Under the pieces are notes generated by a model. That model did not search any database. It saw only the letters and a list, made by a program, of their open reading frames with translations, and was not told the DNA's origin. From positions 1 to 64,000 of the forward strand of contig JBKBUF010000016.1 in assembly GCA_046290815.1 (NCBI GenBank): a DNA stretch of 64,000 nucleotides, read 5' to 3'. The translations under genes were made by a program, and so were the position numbers. This stretch comes from JBKBUF01 sp046290815. Its GTDB lineage: Bacteria > Bacteroidota > Bacteroidia > Cytophagales > Cytophagaceae. Positions 7,539 through 17,003 of the stretch are shown one piece after another. How positions within the stretch are numbered: position 1 is the stretch's first letter; each line of letters begins with the position of its first letter.

Positions 7539-9563
7539 ATGCACAAAAGTAAATGGATACCGGAACAGCAGAGCGTATGGCTTTTAATGGCGGTTGTGGC
7601 AGTATGTTTCATGGGAATATTTGCGGTGGAAATTTCCTTCGCACGTATTCCTATGTTTTCCCGGTTTTTCTCTGCTGCATTATTTTACAGAGCACTTTGT
7701 GTGCATGTGGTTTTTGCAATGTTGATCTGGCTGGTTATGTTCCTGATATTTCTATGGCATCACTACATTCCGGAAGCTAAAGCCAAAACGGGAAAATTGT
7801 CAATTGCCCTTGGAATTATCAGTATCATTTTGATTTCTTCCACAGGTATATTTGATCTTGGAAGACCTTACCTCAATGATTATCTGCCGGTAATTGAACA
7901 CCCTGTTTTCTGGGCCGGGATCTTGGTCTTCGTGGCAGCATTTATTCTCTCGATAGCAAAGTTCATTCCTTATGCCTCTGATATTTATCACAAGAATTCC
8001 GAAGGCCAGTTGTTGTTTTATTCAATGCTTATCTCTGTAGTCATGTTATTCTCTGTCGGTATATCTTATGTAACTACAGAGGTGGGAGATGACCTTAAGT
8101 TATATTACTACAGATTGTTCTGGGTTCCGGGACATATACAACAATTTCTGAACGCAGTCATTCTGCTTATTGCATGGCATTTCCTTGCAAGAAAATCTGG
8201 CAGAATTAATCGTGAAATCGGAAAAAGCAGATGGCTGACTCTTGCAAACGGCTTGCTGTTTCTTTCAATATTTCCTATGCTTGGAGGATTCTTCATCGAT
8301 CCGATGTTGCCTTCTTTCAAACTTATTACAGTGTTTTCCTATGGTATAGGTTTAGGGGTTCCGGTATTGATTCATACTGTTTATCTCTTCAGAGTAATCA
8401 GAACAGATAGTTTTGCTTTTAACATCTTTTTGTTGTCAGTGATACTTTATTACGCAGGTGTTTTTATTGCGTATGCAGGAATGAAAAGTGACCTGAGGGT
8501 TACTGCCCACTATCATGGTGTCGTTACAGCTTTGACAGTTTCATTAATGGGCCTTACATATTTTATCCTGAAGGAAAAGGAACAGTTGAAATTCCAGAAG
8601 TTTGCGAAGCTGCAGCCGCTGGTTTTCGGAGCAGGCATGTTCATTATTATCTTCTGCCTCTTCTTTGCAGGTCATTATGGAGCACCGAGAAAAACCTTCG
8701 GGTTTTCATGGGTGGTCTATGATATTGCAATAAGCTATTTGAATATACTTGTGATAGGTGCGGCACTGTCTGTAATAGGCGGTATAATGTACATCATCTA
8801 TAGCCTTGCCTCTCTTGTTAAAGTTTCTCAGAATTCACTGGTGATCTCAGTGCTTTGTCTGATAGCTCTTACCATGACTTCATTCAGGATGCCTGAAGAG
8901 GAGGCTTTTCTTGGGAGGAAAATTCAGGATATAGAAGTGTTTGATTCAAAAGGCAACAGTTTTTTTTTGTCCGAACTGTTAAAAGAGAAGCCCTCGATCA
9001 TTAGCCCGATTTATACCAAATGCCCGACATCATGTTCGGCAATAACTGCCAATCTGCGTGCTGCATTGCAGCAGGTGGAAGGCATGGGAAGTGATTACCA
9101 GGTAATCACCTTTTCATTTGACAGGAAGGATGGCCTCGAGGAATTAAAAGTGTTTGAAGAAGCGTGGAAACTTAATGAGCTTGACTGGAAGGTTGTTTCC
9201 GCTAAAGGAGATGATATATTTCGTTTTCTGAATTCTATTGACTTTAATGTGGACTGGGATTATCAGACTGGTCAGTATGAGCATCCGAATGTGGTAATGA
9301 TGATTACCCCATCAGGTAAAATTTCCAGGTATGTTTATGGAATTTATCCTAAACCAAACGACCTGAAGATTGCCCTGCTTGAAGCAAAACAGGAGAAAAC
9401 AGCTTTAGGAGTTTACGAAGGACTCCTGCTTAGTTGTTTTGTATATGATCCTGTTTCCAAAACTTATGTGATTGACCGGAAATTTATACTTATGGTGATT
9501 GCCGGAGGTATTCCAATTATGGGAATGTTAATATTTGTTACAAAAAATGTATTCACATCATAG
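7539..9563 (+). CDS. Second heme-copper subunit I-like protein fused to a SCO/SenC copper-chaperone domain
   Basis: Start chosen at ATG 7539 (MHKSKWIPEQ); the upstream in-frame ATG overlaps the preceding gene. 674 residues. Residues 1-450 are membrane helices homologous to subunit I, with H56 (helix II), H199 (helix VI, GHIQQFL) and H324-Y-H326 (helix X), so both hemes could be bound. The helix VII His pair is replaced by G249-G250, so the copper site should be absent. Residues ~460-620 are a SCO/SenC domain with C495-P-T-S-C499 and H582, the full copper-binding set, probably periplasmic. A final membrane helix follows (about 645-668). It may be a structural or electron-transfer partner of the 5764 protein with a built-in copper loader for CuA (inference). 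Confidence 0.83.
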   Translation: MHKSKWIPEQQSVWLLMAVVAVCFMGIFAVEISFARIPMFSRFFSAALFYRALCVHVVFAMLIWLVMFLIFLWHHYIPEAKAKTGKLSIALGIISIILISSTGIFDLGRPYLNDYLPVIEHPVFWAGILVFVAAFILSIAKFIPYASDIYHKNSEGQLLFYSMLISVVMLFSVGISYVTTEVGDDLKLYYYRLFWVPGHIQQFLNAVILLIAWHFLARKSGRINREIGKSRWLTLANGLLFLSIFPMLGGFFIDPMLPSFKLITVFSYGIGLGVPVLIHTVYLFRVIRTDSFAFNIFLLSVILYYAGVFIAYAGMKSDLRVTAHYHGVVTALTVSLMGLTYFILKEKEQLKFQKFAKLQPLVFGAGMFIIIFCLFFAGHYGAPRKTFGFSWVVYDIAISYLNILVIGAALSVIGGIMYIIYSLASLVKVSQNSLVISVLCLIALTMTSFRMPEEEAFLGRKIQDIEVFDSKGNSFFLSELLKEKPSIISPIYTKCPTSCSAITANLRAALQQVEGMGSDYQVITFSFDRKDGLEELKVFEEAWKLNELDWKVVSAKGDDIFRFLNSIDFNVDWDYQTGQYEHPNVVMMITPSGKISRYVYGIYPKPNDLKIALLEAKQEKTALGVYEGLLLSCFVYDPVSKTYVIDRKFILMVIAGGIPIMGMLIFVTKNVFTS

Positions 9564-9593
9564 TCCTGCCCGGCTAAGAAATAATTAAATATT

Positions 9594-10961
9594 ATGGAGA
9601 TGGAAAGTGGCTCACAAAAAATTCTTGCAAAACCAATGGGAAAGTCCGTTGGTGTTGCTGCATTATCAAATGATGACAACATTTTGTCATTTATAAAAAA
9701 AATATTCGCTACAAAAAATCTTCCTGTGTATAATCTGGGAAGAATAGCAATGTACGCGTTCTTACTGGCATCATTTACGGGCATTTACCTTCTTATATTT
9801 TACAGAATAGATCCGTTGGAAGCTTACAATTCTACTGAAGCCATTTCAAACCAGTTTATAGGGGGAATAATGAGAAGTGTTCACAGGTACTCGTCCGATC
9901 TAATGTTGCTGGCCACGGCACTTCATTTTATTAAAACCTTATCTGAAGGAAAATATAAACTCAGGTTTTCGTGGATATCCGGTATTGCTTCTCTGGGAAT
10001 TACAGTGTTGATTGCATTTACAGGCTTCATACTTGTCTGGGATCAGAAAGCAAAATTATTAGGATTAATGTCAACCAAGCTTTTATCTTCATTGCCTTTA
10101 TTCAGTCCGTCTATATCAGGACTATTTATCATTGAAGATTTGAAAAGTTTAAGTGGTTTTTTCAGGATCTCATTCGTCGGACATTTCTTTTTGTCGTTGC
10201 TGTTGTTGCTGATTGTATATCTGCATATCACAAAAATCGGAAAGAGAAAGTTTCTTCCTACCAACCATGTGATGTGGGGAGTAACAATATTTCTTGTTTT
10301 GTTGTCTTTGGTTTTCCCTGTAAGAAGCGATGAACCGGCAAATATTTCAGTCCTTCCGGTTAATACATCATTTGACTGGTTTTACTTTGTGGGCCTATTC
10401 CCATTGAAATTTCTTTCTTTTAGTGTTACAGCTTATATCGGAATAACAATACTGGTTGTAGCATTGGCTCTCCCGTACATTTTGAAATTTAAAAACGATA
10501 AGGGCGCGCATAGCAAAATGAAAGATTACGCTTACTCTGCAGCCTTTGTTGTAATGTTCTTGTTGATGCCAACCCTTTCTAATTCAAAAGTTAACTTTTA
10601 TGCAGCAGACAATAATCTGCTTATCCTGAATTTTAAATATCTGTCATCTGCTGTAGAGGTGGAGCAGTTTCAAACCGAGATTGCTCACATGAAAAATACT
10701 GTGCCGATTGTGAAGTCCAGAGCACCGATCTCAGTGAAGGTCGTCTCCCAGGATGGCAATGTGTTGTTTTCCAAAAATTATGATCCTGCAGGTATGAGAA
10801 AAAATGCAGCGATACATATTTACGAAGAAGTGACATTGAAGAAGAAGGTCAAAATACTATTAACCGAGAAAGGCAATGAGCAGGTAGATTTTGAATCAGA
10901 GTGGATAGATCCGGATAAAACAACAGTAGTTTCCTTTAATGGAGGATTCGTTCTGCAATAA
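9594..10961 (+). CDS. Diheme cytochrome b (bc/b6-like) of the nitrogen-oxide operon
   Basis: 455 residues with about eight membrane helices. Two helices carry paired His 14 residues apart: H97/H111 and H197/H211, the bis-His pattern for two b hemes in bc1/b6f-type cytochrome b. After the membrane part (to about 325) there is a ~125-residue soluble C-terminal extension predicted as beta-rich, which I do not recognise. No Rieske protein lies nearby. It is the last gene of the operon, 30 bases after the SCO fusion. It likely oxidises menaquinol and feeds the lipid-anchored cytochrome c (inference). Confidence 0.82.
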   Translation: MEMESGSQKILAKPMGKSVGVAALSNDDNILSFIKKIFATKNLPVYNLGRIAMYAFLLASFTGIYLLIFYRIDPLEAYNSTEAISNQFIGGIMRSVHRYSSDLMLLATALHFIKTLSEGKYKLRFSWISGIASLGITVLIAFTGFILVWDQKAKLLGLMSTKLLSSLPLFSPSISGLFIIEDLKSLSGFFRISFVGHFFLSLLLLLIVYLHITKIGKRKFLPTNHVMWGVTIFLVLLSLVFPVRSDEPANISVLPVNTSFDWFYFVGLFPLKFLSFSVTAYIGITILVVALALPYILKFKNDKGAHSKMKDYAYSAAFVVMFLLMPTLSNSKVNFYAADNNLLILNFKYLSSAVEVEQFQTEIAHMKNTVPIVKSRAPISVKVVSQDGNVLFSKNYDPAGMRKNAAIHIYEEVTLKKKVKILLTEKGNEQVDFESEWIDPDKTTVVSFNGGFVLQ

Positions 10962-10996
10962 GAAGTCTCATAGTTGTAAGGTGTATATAAAAAAAT

Positions 10997-11030
10997 AGCA
11001 GAGTGCATTTGCGCTCTGCTTATTTTTTGA
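10997..11030. terminator. Bidirectional terminator after the nirK-type operon
   Basis: 10-bp stem AGCAGAGTGC / GCGCTCTGCT (one G-T pair), 4-nt loop, T-rich on the right and A-rich on the left. It separates the operon from the convergent gene at 11047. Confidence 0.85.
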
Positions 11031-11046
11031 AAATTTTTATTTTTAG

Positions 11047-12462
11047 TTATTTCTTTTTCTCCGTATCTCTTTTCAGCGCATTCCCGATAATTTCATCCGC
11101 CTGATCATAAGATATTCTTTTTGCAATAATCTCTTTTTTGTCATTCAGGATATATAGAACAGGTGTGGCATAAATATCATACTTGTTTCTGAAGTTTACT
11201 GTGTAATGAGGGTCGTAAACATTCAGCCAGTTAAGCTGGTGCTGGTGCACAAATTTATTCCATTCCGGCACTCTTCGGTCTATGTCAACTGCATAAACGG
11301 CCACACCTTTGTCTTTGTATTTCAGGTAAACATCGTAAAGTTTTGGAGTTACTTTCTGACAATGGCCGCAATTAGGATCCCAGAAATACAACAATATAAA
11401 TTTAGCTTTGATGTCGTGCAGTCTATGGTAATTGTTCAAAGAGTCAGGAAGCATAAGATCCGGTGCTTTTTTGCCAATCAACAGAGGCTTAAGAATGACA
11501 GCACGTTCAGTGATTTTTGCCAGTGCAGCTGAGTCAACCCAGAATGCCTGTTTGGTCATATAGTATTTCTCTGCCATGTGTACAAACACAGCATCTGCAC
11601 CCATCAGGTTGGAAGTTTCATGCTTGGTGGTAATATACCATACAGTGTATTTGAACAACTCTTTATTGCCTTTGGTTTTTGCAACCAGCCAGTCTGCAGC
11701 TTTATTTATTGAGTCTACCTGAGGGTAAAGCATGTGCTCGAAGTAGTCTTTCAGCTTTTCATGATAGATGGGTGTTCTTACAATATTGTCATCGCTGAAA
11801 TCGATATGGTCGAAGTAGTGATCTTTCATCCATCTGTATTTGATGGAGTCCGGCTGAGATTCCATTTCTTTAGGAAGCTCAACAGGCATCATCGCTTTAA
11901 AGATTTTCGAAACAAAAGTATTTGGGTTTGCAGCAATGACCGTTTTTCTGTACTCGTTTATCTGTTCACTTATTGCTTTGATTTCGTTTCTTATTGCTGT
12001 GCTGTCTTCTTTATTTTTAGCAAGCTCCAAAGCCTTGGTCCTTTTACCTATTTGTTCACCTTTAGGATTTAGGAACTGCAGGTAATCATAAAAGATCTGG
12101 TTTTCAACCGAGCCTTTTACCTTCATATTTTTTGCGTAATCGGCTGTATCGGTTTCCAGAGAGAAATTTTGCTCGTTGACAATTATTTCAAAATACCTTT
12201 TGTCAGGCAACACCACCAGGTAAATTCCACCTGGCAGTTTTTCTTTCCCTTCAAATGTAAATGCCCCTTTGGAATCTACTTTGGCAGTATCTTTTAAATA
12301 CTGTTTGTCGCCAAAATGATAAGCCAGATAGCAGGTTGTATCTTTCAGCCCTTTGACCTTTAGTTTTATGGAATATGCCGGTCCGGGACCTGCAAAGGCA
12401 TATTGAAACAATAAGGTTAAACACAATACTGAGAAAATGGAGTAACAAAGCTTCTTCATCAT
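11047..12462 (-). CDS. TlpA/ResA-like thioredoxin-fold protein (DUF4369/DUF5106 type)
   Basis: 471 residues: signal peptide ending near AFAGPG; an N-terminal beta domain of DUF4369 type (about 30-125); a helical DUF5106-like middle; a C-terminal thioredoxin fold. Active site C365-G-H-C368 lies in FWDPNCGHCQK, with the cis-Pro region YATPVLYI. Such secreted proteins reduce or rearrange disulfides, often for cytochrome c maturation in Bacteroidota. That would fit next to a cytochrome-rich operon, although the gene is convergent to it and has its own promoter. A -7-like TAATTTTG lies on its strand at 12511-12518. Confidence 0.85.
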   Translation of the reverse strand: MMKKLCYSIFSVLCLTLLFQYAFAGPGPAYSIKLKVKGLKDTTCYLAYHFGDKQYLKDTAKVDSKGAFTFEGKEKLPGGIYLVVLPDKRYFEIIVNEQNFSLETDTADYAKNMKVKGSVENQIFYDYLQFLNPKGEQIGKRTKALELAKNKEDSTAIRNEIKAISEQINEYRKTVIAANPNTFVSKIFKAMMPVELPKEMESQPDSIKYRWMKDHYFDHIDFSDDNIVRTPIYHEKLKDYFEHMLYPQVDSINKAADWLVAKTKGNKELFKYTVWYITTKHETSNLMGADAVFVHMAEKYYMTKQAFWVDSAALAKITERAVILKPLLIGKKAPDLMLPDSLNNYHRLHDIKAKFILLYFWDPNCGHCQKVTPKLYDVYLKYKDKGVAVYAVDIDRRVPEWNKFVHQHQLNWLNVYDPHYTVNFRNKYDIYATPVLYILNDKKEIIAKRISYDQADEIIGNALKRDTEKKK

Positions 12463-12714
12463 TCTTTACGGTTGTTATTTTAAGGCAAAATCCACTGGTT
12501 AATCAGGTTGCAAAATTATTAATATTACAATAAAATGACAGTAATCTGAAAAAAAATCGGGGAAGCTAAGTCGCTTGTTTTCAGTCAAAACTCCCGTTAT
12601 TTTCTTTTACTTTAGGCATTTTTTATGCCATAATCAACGAAAACAGATACTAATAATTATAAACGATAAAATCGCTTTCAGGATTTTAAACTGATAAAAC
12701 TAAATGAGAATTAT

Positions 12715-13446
12715 TTAATTGCTCATGATGGTCTTGAGTTCTTTCTCAAGTGCCAGAGCTTTTGGTACCAGAATTTCATCTTCTACCCTTGCATGTCTTT
12801 CCAGATCCTTAGCAAAGATGTCAAGCTGAAGTAAAAATATTCTGTAAGGCAAAATAGTATCACGGGTTTCAGAGCAACTCATAATCAGGTCTTTGATTCC
12901 TTCCAGACCTTCTTCTTTATCCTGGTGGTTATGAAGGAAACCCTTTATGGAATATTTATGGAGTTGCTGATAAACATTAGAAAAGATGAATCCGTGTTGC
13001 TTTAGTTTTATCAGATATTCTATAAAAGGGAAAAGGTCAGATTCCTCTTCCTCTATATGTTCGCTAAGTTCCTTTTTATATTCAAGAAAGAGGCTTCCCA
13101 GCAATACAAGTTTAGGGTGAGTGGAAGAGTAATCTTTTATTAGTCCCCTGATAGACTGCTCGATCTCAGGTAGTTTTTTGTAAAGGTAATATTGATGTGT
13201 TTTTCTCAGATAGGAGAGAATAGATTCCAGAGAAAATTTCTTAAGTTCTGCCGAAGGAAATTCACTGTTCTCATCGAAAGCTTTTAAAATTTCTACCACA
13301 AAATCAGGGTTTTCCCCATTGTCCCTACATACCTGGTCTATGCTCAGATTGTAATTCTTTACCTTGAAATTGAACCGCTCCACCACGCTCTCCAGGAGCC
13401 TGTTCTGACTGATAAGATCAATTAAAGCTGTTTCTTTGGTAATCAT
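12715..13446 (-). CDS. RIC/ScdA-like hemerythrin-domain protein lacking the usual N-terminal Cys pair
   Basis: 243 residues. The first ~60 match the ScdA_N (DUF542) layout. The CC pair normally found after the first helix is missing: the segment reads RFNFKVKNYNLSIDQVC, with only one Cys further on. The rest (about 80-235) is a hemerythrin-like four-helix bundle with well spaced His and HIEEEESDLFPF / HARVEDEILVPKA motifs for a di-iron site. Family members repair Fe-S clusters after nitric oxide or oxidative damage. Its nearness to a NO-producing operon supports a nitrosative-stress role (inference). Confidence 0.85.
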   Translation of the reverse strand: MITKETALIDLISQNRLLESVVERFNFKVKNYNLSIDQVCRDNGENPDFVVEILKAFDENSEFPSAELKKFSLESILSYLRKTHQYYLYKKLPEIEQSIRGLIKDYSSTHPKLVLLGSLFLEYKKELSEHIEEEESDLFPFIEYLIKLKQHGFIFSNVYQQLHKYSIKGFLHNHQDKEEGLEGIKDLIMSCSETRDTILPYRIFLLQLDIFAKDLERHARVEDEILVPKALALEKELKTIMSN

Positions 13447-13563
13447 GGTACTAAAACTCTAAAATACAAAAATTGTCAGGATATTGCACTGTACCAGTAT
13501 TAAATTATAATCACGCTTCTGAATCCGGGTGTTTATAGTCATAAAATAAACTATAAACGACAA

Positions 13564-13577
13564 TTTCGGATTTCGGA
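13564..13577. repeat. Heptamer array (TTTCGGA x2) at the end of the S9 peptidase gene
   Basis: Two adjoining TTTCGGA heptads end two bases before the stop codon of the minus-strand gene at 13580. It belongs to the heptanucleotide arrays listed under findings. Confidence 0.5.
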
Positions 13578-13579
13578 TT

Positions 13580-15787
13580 TTATAATTTCTGTAAAATAAA
13601 CTCAGTCATCTTTTTATAAAGATGATACCTGGTATACCCACCGTATATCCCATGGTTTTTATTTGTATAATACATCTGATCGAAATCTTTGTTTGCCGCA
13701 ACCAGCGCAGCAGACATTTCCATGGCGTTTTGTAAATGTACATTGTCATCTGCAGTGCCATGTACAAGCAGATAGGCACCTTTTAGCTTTTCTGCATGTG
13801 TCAGAGGGGAGTAGTCGTCGTACCCTGAAGCATTTTCCTGTGGAAGGCCCAGATACCTTTCTGTATAAATGGTGTCGTAGAATCTCCAGTTGGTAACAGG
13901 TGCTACCGCTATTCCTGCTTTAAAATAATCTGCTCCCACAGTCATAGCAAGTGAGGAAAGATAGCCTCCGTAGCTCCATCCGAAGATGCCTATTCTGCTT
14001 CCATCAATGTAGGATAAGGAGGAAAGGTATTTTGCAGAAGAAATCAGGTCTGCGGTTTCAAATTTTCCCAGATTGTTCTGTGTGATCTTTTTTATGGCCG
14101 CTCCCTGTCCGCCTGAACCTCTTACATCAACACTTACTACTATGTAGCCCATATCTGCCAGCATTTGAAACCAGAAATAATTGGTGCCCATCCAATGGTC
14201 GGTTACTGTCTGATATCCCGGTCCTCCGTAGACAAACATCATCACAGGGAATTTTTTGCTGTTTTTTAGTTTGTTGAAATTTTCAGGTTTTATCATCCAG
14301 CCGTTGAATGTACTTCCATCTGTACTACAGGTGAAAAATTCTGCCGGCTGAATTTTAAAATTTTCCAGAGCATCCTGCAGCTTTCTGTTTTCCATAAGCA
14401 TTCTGATCGGAGAGCCATCCATATAGGTAAGGTAACCTTTAGGTGCCTGATTGATCCGGCTGTGGACATTGAGAATAAAAGAAAATCCCGGGCTGATTTC
14501 AGGGCTATGGTATCCTTTTTCCCTGCTTATTTTTTTCTTGTTTTTACCGTTGAATGAAATAGAATATAATTGCCTCTCCATAGGAGAATCTTCGGTAGAG
14601 GTATAATAAATCATCTGTTTTTTTTCATCAACAGAAAGAAGTTCGTCAACTTCCCATTTGCCTTTGGTTACCTGAAAAACTTTTTGGCCAATAACCTCGG
14701 AAATATAGATATGGCGATAGCCATCTTTTTCACTGGTGAAGATAAAGTTTTTGTTGTCTGCGGTATAATGAAGATGGTCATTGATTTCTATGTAGGAATC
14801 GGAGGTTTCCTTATATGCTACTATGCCGGTACCTGTTGCAATATTAGCATGAATGATTTCCAGTTGATTTTGCAGCCTGTTCATTTTGATAAATGAAACT
14901 ACGTTAGGATCTGCAGTCCATTTCATTCTCGGAATATAAAGGTCCTGGCCTTTGCCGGAAAAAATTTCTTTCGCTGCACTGGTTTCGAGGTCATAAAATG
15001 ACAATATGATTTCGGAGTTTTTTTCTCCGGCTTTTGGATATTTGAAAGTGTAATTTTCAGGGTATATGCCATCCCATATCTGCATAGCATATTCTTTTAC
15101 CTGAGATTCATCGAAGGTATAGAATGCGATCTTTTTGCTGTCGGGGCTCCAATGCCAGGCTTTTGTAAATTCGAACTCCTCTTCATATACCCAATCAGTG
15201 CTTCCATTGATGACATTATTTATAAGGCCTGAAAAGGTAATCCGGATCTCTTTGGATGTGGGGATATCATAACAATAAAGGTCATTGGCTTTTACATAGG
15301 CAATTTTTTTACTGTCGGGAGAAAATTGTACATTTTGAATTTTCTGATCAGAAAATGAGATTAATTTTCCTGTAGTAAGGTCAAAAATGTAACCTTTTGT
15401 CAGGAATGATCGTCTATAGACAGGCTCAGTTTCTGACAGCAGCAGAATTAATTTTTCGTCAGGACTTAAATAGTAATCATCAACAGGCAGGGGTTTGTTT
15501 TGGCCGGGAAGAATAAGGCTGGAGGAGCTAAGAAGCGTTTTAATTTTTTCTCCAGTTTTTATGCTGTTAATAACAATACTAAAATCATTGTTTCCGTTTT
15601 GTTCGAGATTGGTATAAAAATTGTCATCTTTCATCCATCTGAATTCACGGAGATTTTCTGTACGGAAAGAACCTTTAATCCAGATTTCATCCAGATTTAT
15701 TGATTTTTTTTGCTGGGCGAAGAGGGGATGAATAAAAAAGATAAGACAATTTAAAACAAACAGGAGGGGTAAGTAGTTTTTGGTCAT
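13580..15787 (-). CDS. Dipeptidyl-peptidase IV-type serine peptidase (S9)
   Basis: 735 residues: signal peptide (cleavage near LFAQ), N-terminal eight-blade beta-propeller (about 40-470), and C-terminal alpha/beta hydrolase (about 480-735). The catalytic triad by alignment to DPP IV is S605 (GWSYGG), D680 (HGTADD) and H712 (NKNHGIYGG). The DW.YEEEF stretch in the propeller contains the paired Glu that bind the substrate N-terminus in DPP IV. It should cleave X-Pro/Ala dipeptides from peptides in the periplasm. Length is normal. It stands alone, divergent from the lipoprotein gene at 15987. Confidence 0.93.
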   Translation of the reverse strand: MTKNYLPLLFVLNCLIFFIHPLFAQQKKSINLDEIWIKGSFRTENLREFRWMKDDNFYTNLEQNGNNDFSIVINSIKTGEKIKTLLSSSSLILPGQNKPLPVDDYYLSPDEKLILLLSETEPVYRRSFLTKGYIFDLTTGKLISFSDQKIQNVQFSPDSKKIAYVKANDLYCYDIPTSKEIRITFSGLINNVINGSTDWVYEEEFEFTKAWHWSPDSKKIAFYTFDESQVKEYAMQIWDGIYPENYTFKYPKAGEKNSEIILSFYDLETSAAKEIFSGKGQDLYIPRMKWTADPNVVSFIKMNRLQNQLEIIHANIATGTGIVAYKETSDSYIEINDHLHYTADNKNFIFTSEKDGYRHIYISEVIGQKVFQVTKGKWEVDELLSVDEKKQMIYYTSTEDSPMERQLYSISFNGKNKKKISREKGYHSPEISPGFSFILNVHSRINQAPKGYLTYMDGSPIRMLMENRKLQDALENFKIQPAEFFTCSTDGSTFNGWMIKPENFNKLKNSKKFPVMMFVYGGPGYQTVTDHWMGTNYFWFQMLADMGYIVVSVDVRGSGGQGAAIKKITQNNLGKFETADLISSAKYLSSLSYIDGSRIGIFGWSYGGYLSSLAMTVGADYFKAGIAVAPVTNWRFYDTIYTERYLGLPQENASGYDDYSPLTHAEKLKGAYLLVHGTADDNVHLQNAMEMSAALVAANKDFDQMYYTNKNHGIYGGYTRYHLYKKMTEFILQKL

Positions 15788-15895
15788 ATTCTGATTTTTA
15801 AATTGGATTTAATTAAGAATTTTTAATTTAATATTTTAAGGCTTAAGCCCTTAATTAAAAGGATTTTTGAACCTTATAAAAGAGCATAAAACACG

Positions 15896-15926
15896 TTTGC
15901 ACAAAATAATCATTTTGCTATATTTA
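15896..15926 (+). promoter_or_regulatory. Bacteroidota-type promoter of the 15987 lipoprotein
   Basis: TTTG at 15896-15899 and TATATTTA at 15919-15926, separated by 19 nt. This is close to the -33 TTTG / -7 TAnnTTTG pattern. The ATG is about 60 bases downstream. Confidence 0.5.
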
Positions 15927-15986
15927 CCGACTTTTTATTCAAAAATTATATCAGAACATAAACTTAAAAAATAACAAAAAAGACGT

Positions 15987-16979
15987 ATGAAAAGAATCAC
16001 GAATTTATTTTCGATCTTAGCTCTTGCTGCGGTTGTATTTGTATCTTCTTGCGGAAAGAAAGATGATCCAAAACCTGTTGAACCAAATCCTGATGTTGTT
16101 TTGGTGATGAACAACACGACGCCTGCATCTAAGGAATATGAAGTTTGGACAAGCCAGACAGTTAAAATTCAGGTACAAATGAGCTCAAACTCAAACATGA
16201 GACGTTTGTATGTAACAAGACAAGATGATGGTGGTACAGTAATGCCGGTAAATATTTCCAGCAACGATCAGGGCTGGACTTACAATACTTCTGGCGGATA
16301 TTATGAAATTCCTTCTTCAGTAAACAACAGTGCAACTATTACATTTACTGTTAATACGAGAACTTCTGCAATCTCCGGAGCATCAGAAGATAAATACACT
16401 TTCACCGCTACAGACAATGCTGGTACACCTGTAACTTTAGCTGGTCCTGGTGTTGTGACTTTAAAATACGTAAACAACACAACTCCTGTAGGTGGTGAAA
16501 TTAACACTTACTCTGCTAAAATAATGGGTGGTGCAGCTAATACAACTGTTGGCAGCTTTTTTAAATCTGCTACTGGTGATGTAGTAAAAGCTGCAGAGGC
16601 TAACTCCTCTCAGTCTTCTATTGATCTTATCTTCCAGTACAGCGGAACAAACGGTAATTTATTTGCTGCTCCAAATGATGCTACCATTGCTGATGCTCAT
16701 ACAAATGTGGCTAGCTGGTCAGTTAAAAATGCCACTAAATTTACTGGTGTTCTTTCGGTTACAGCTTCTGAATTTAATTCCGCATCTAATGATGTATTAA
16801 TTAATTCAAACGTAACAACATCAAATGCAACAGGTACAAGAATCAACAGCCTTGCTGTAGGTAATGTATTCGGATTTATTACTGCTTCAGGTAAAAAAGG
16901 GCTTGTTTTAGTAAAGGAAATCGGCGGAACTACTGCTGAGACAAGATCAATTACAATTGATGTTAAAGTTCAGAAATAA
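15987..16979 (+). CDS. Secreted lipoprotein of unknown function
   Basis: 330 residues. Lipoprotein signal ending at C22 (VFVSSC), then a KKDDPKP linker. The body is beta-rich, Ser/Thr/Asn-rich and has no Cys, resembling surface Ig/beta-sandwich modules, but I recognise no family. Codon use is Bacteroidota-like. It has a recognisable promoter and a strong terminator, so it is a single-gene unit. No function is proposed. Confidence 0.8.
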   Translation: MKRITNLFSILALAAVVFVSSCGKKDDPKPVEPNPDVVLVMNNTTPASKEYEVWTSQTVKIQVQMSSNSNMRRLYVTRQDDGGTVMPVNISSNDQGWTYNTSGGYYEIPSSVNNSATITFTVNTRTSAISGASEDKYTFTATDNAGTPVTLAGPGVVTLKYVNNTTPVGGEINTYSAKIMGGAANTTVGSFFKSATGDVVKAAEANSSQSSIDLIFQYSGTNGNLFAAPNDATIADAHTNVASWSVKNATKFTGVLSVTASEFNSASNDVLINSNVTTSNATGTRINSLAVGNVFGFITASGKKGLVLVKEIGGTTAETRSITIDVKVQK

Positions 16980-17003
16980 TATAAACTGAATTAAAATAAA
17001 GAG

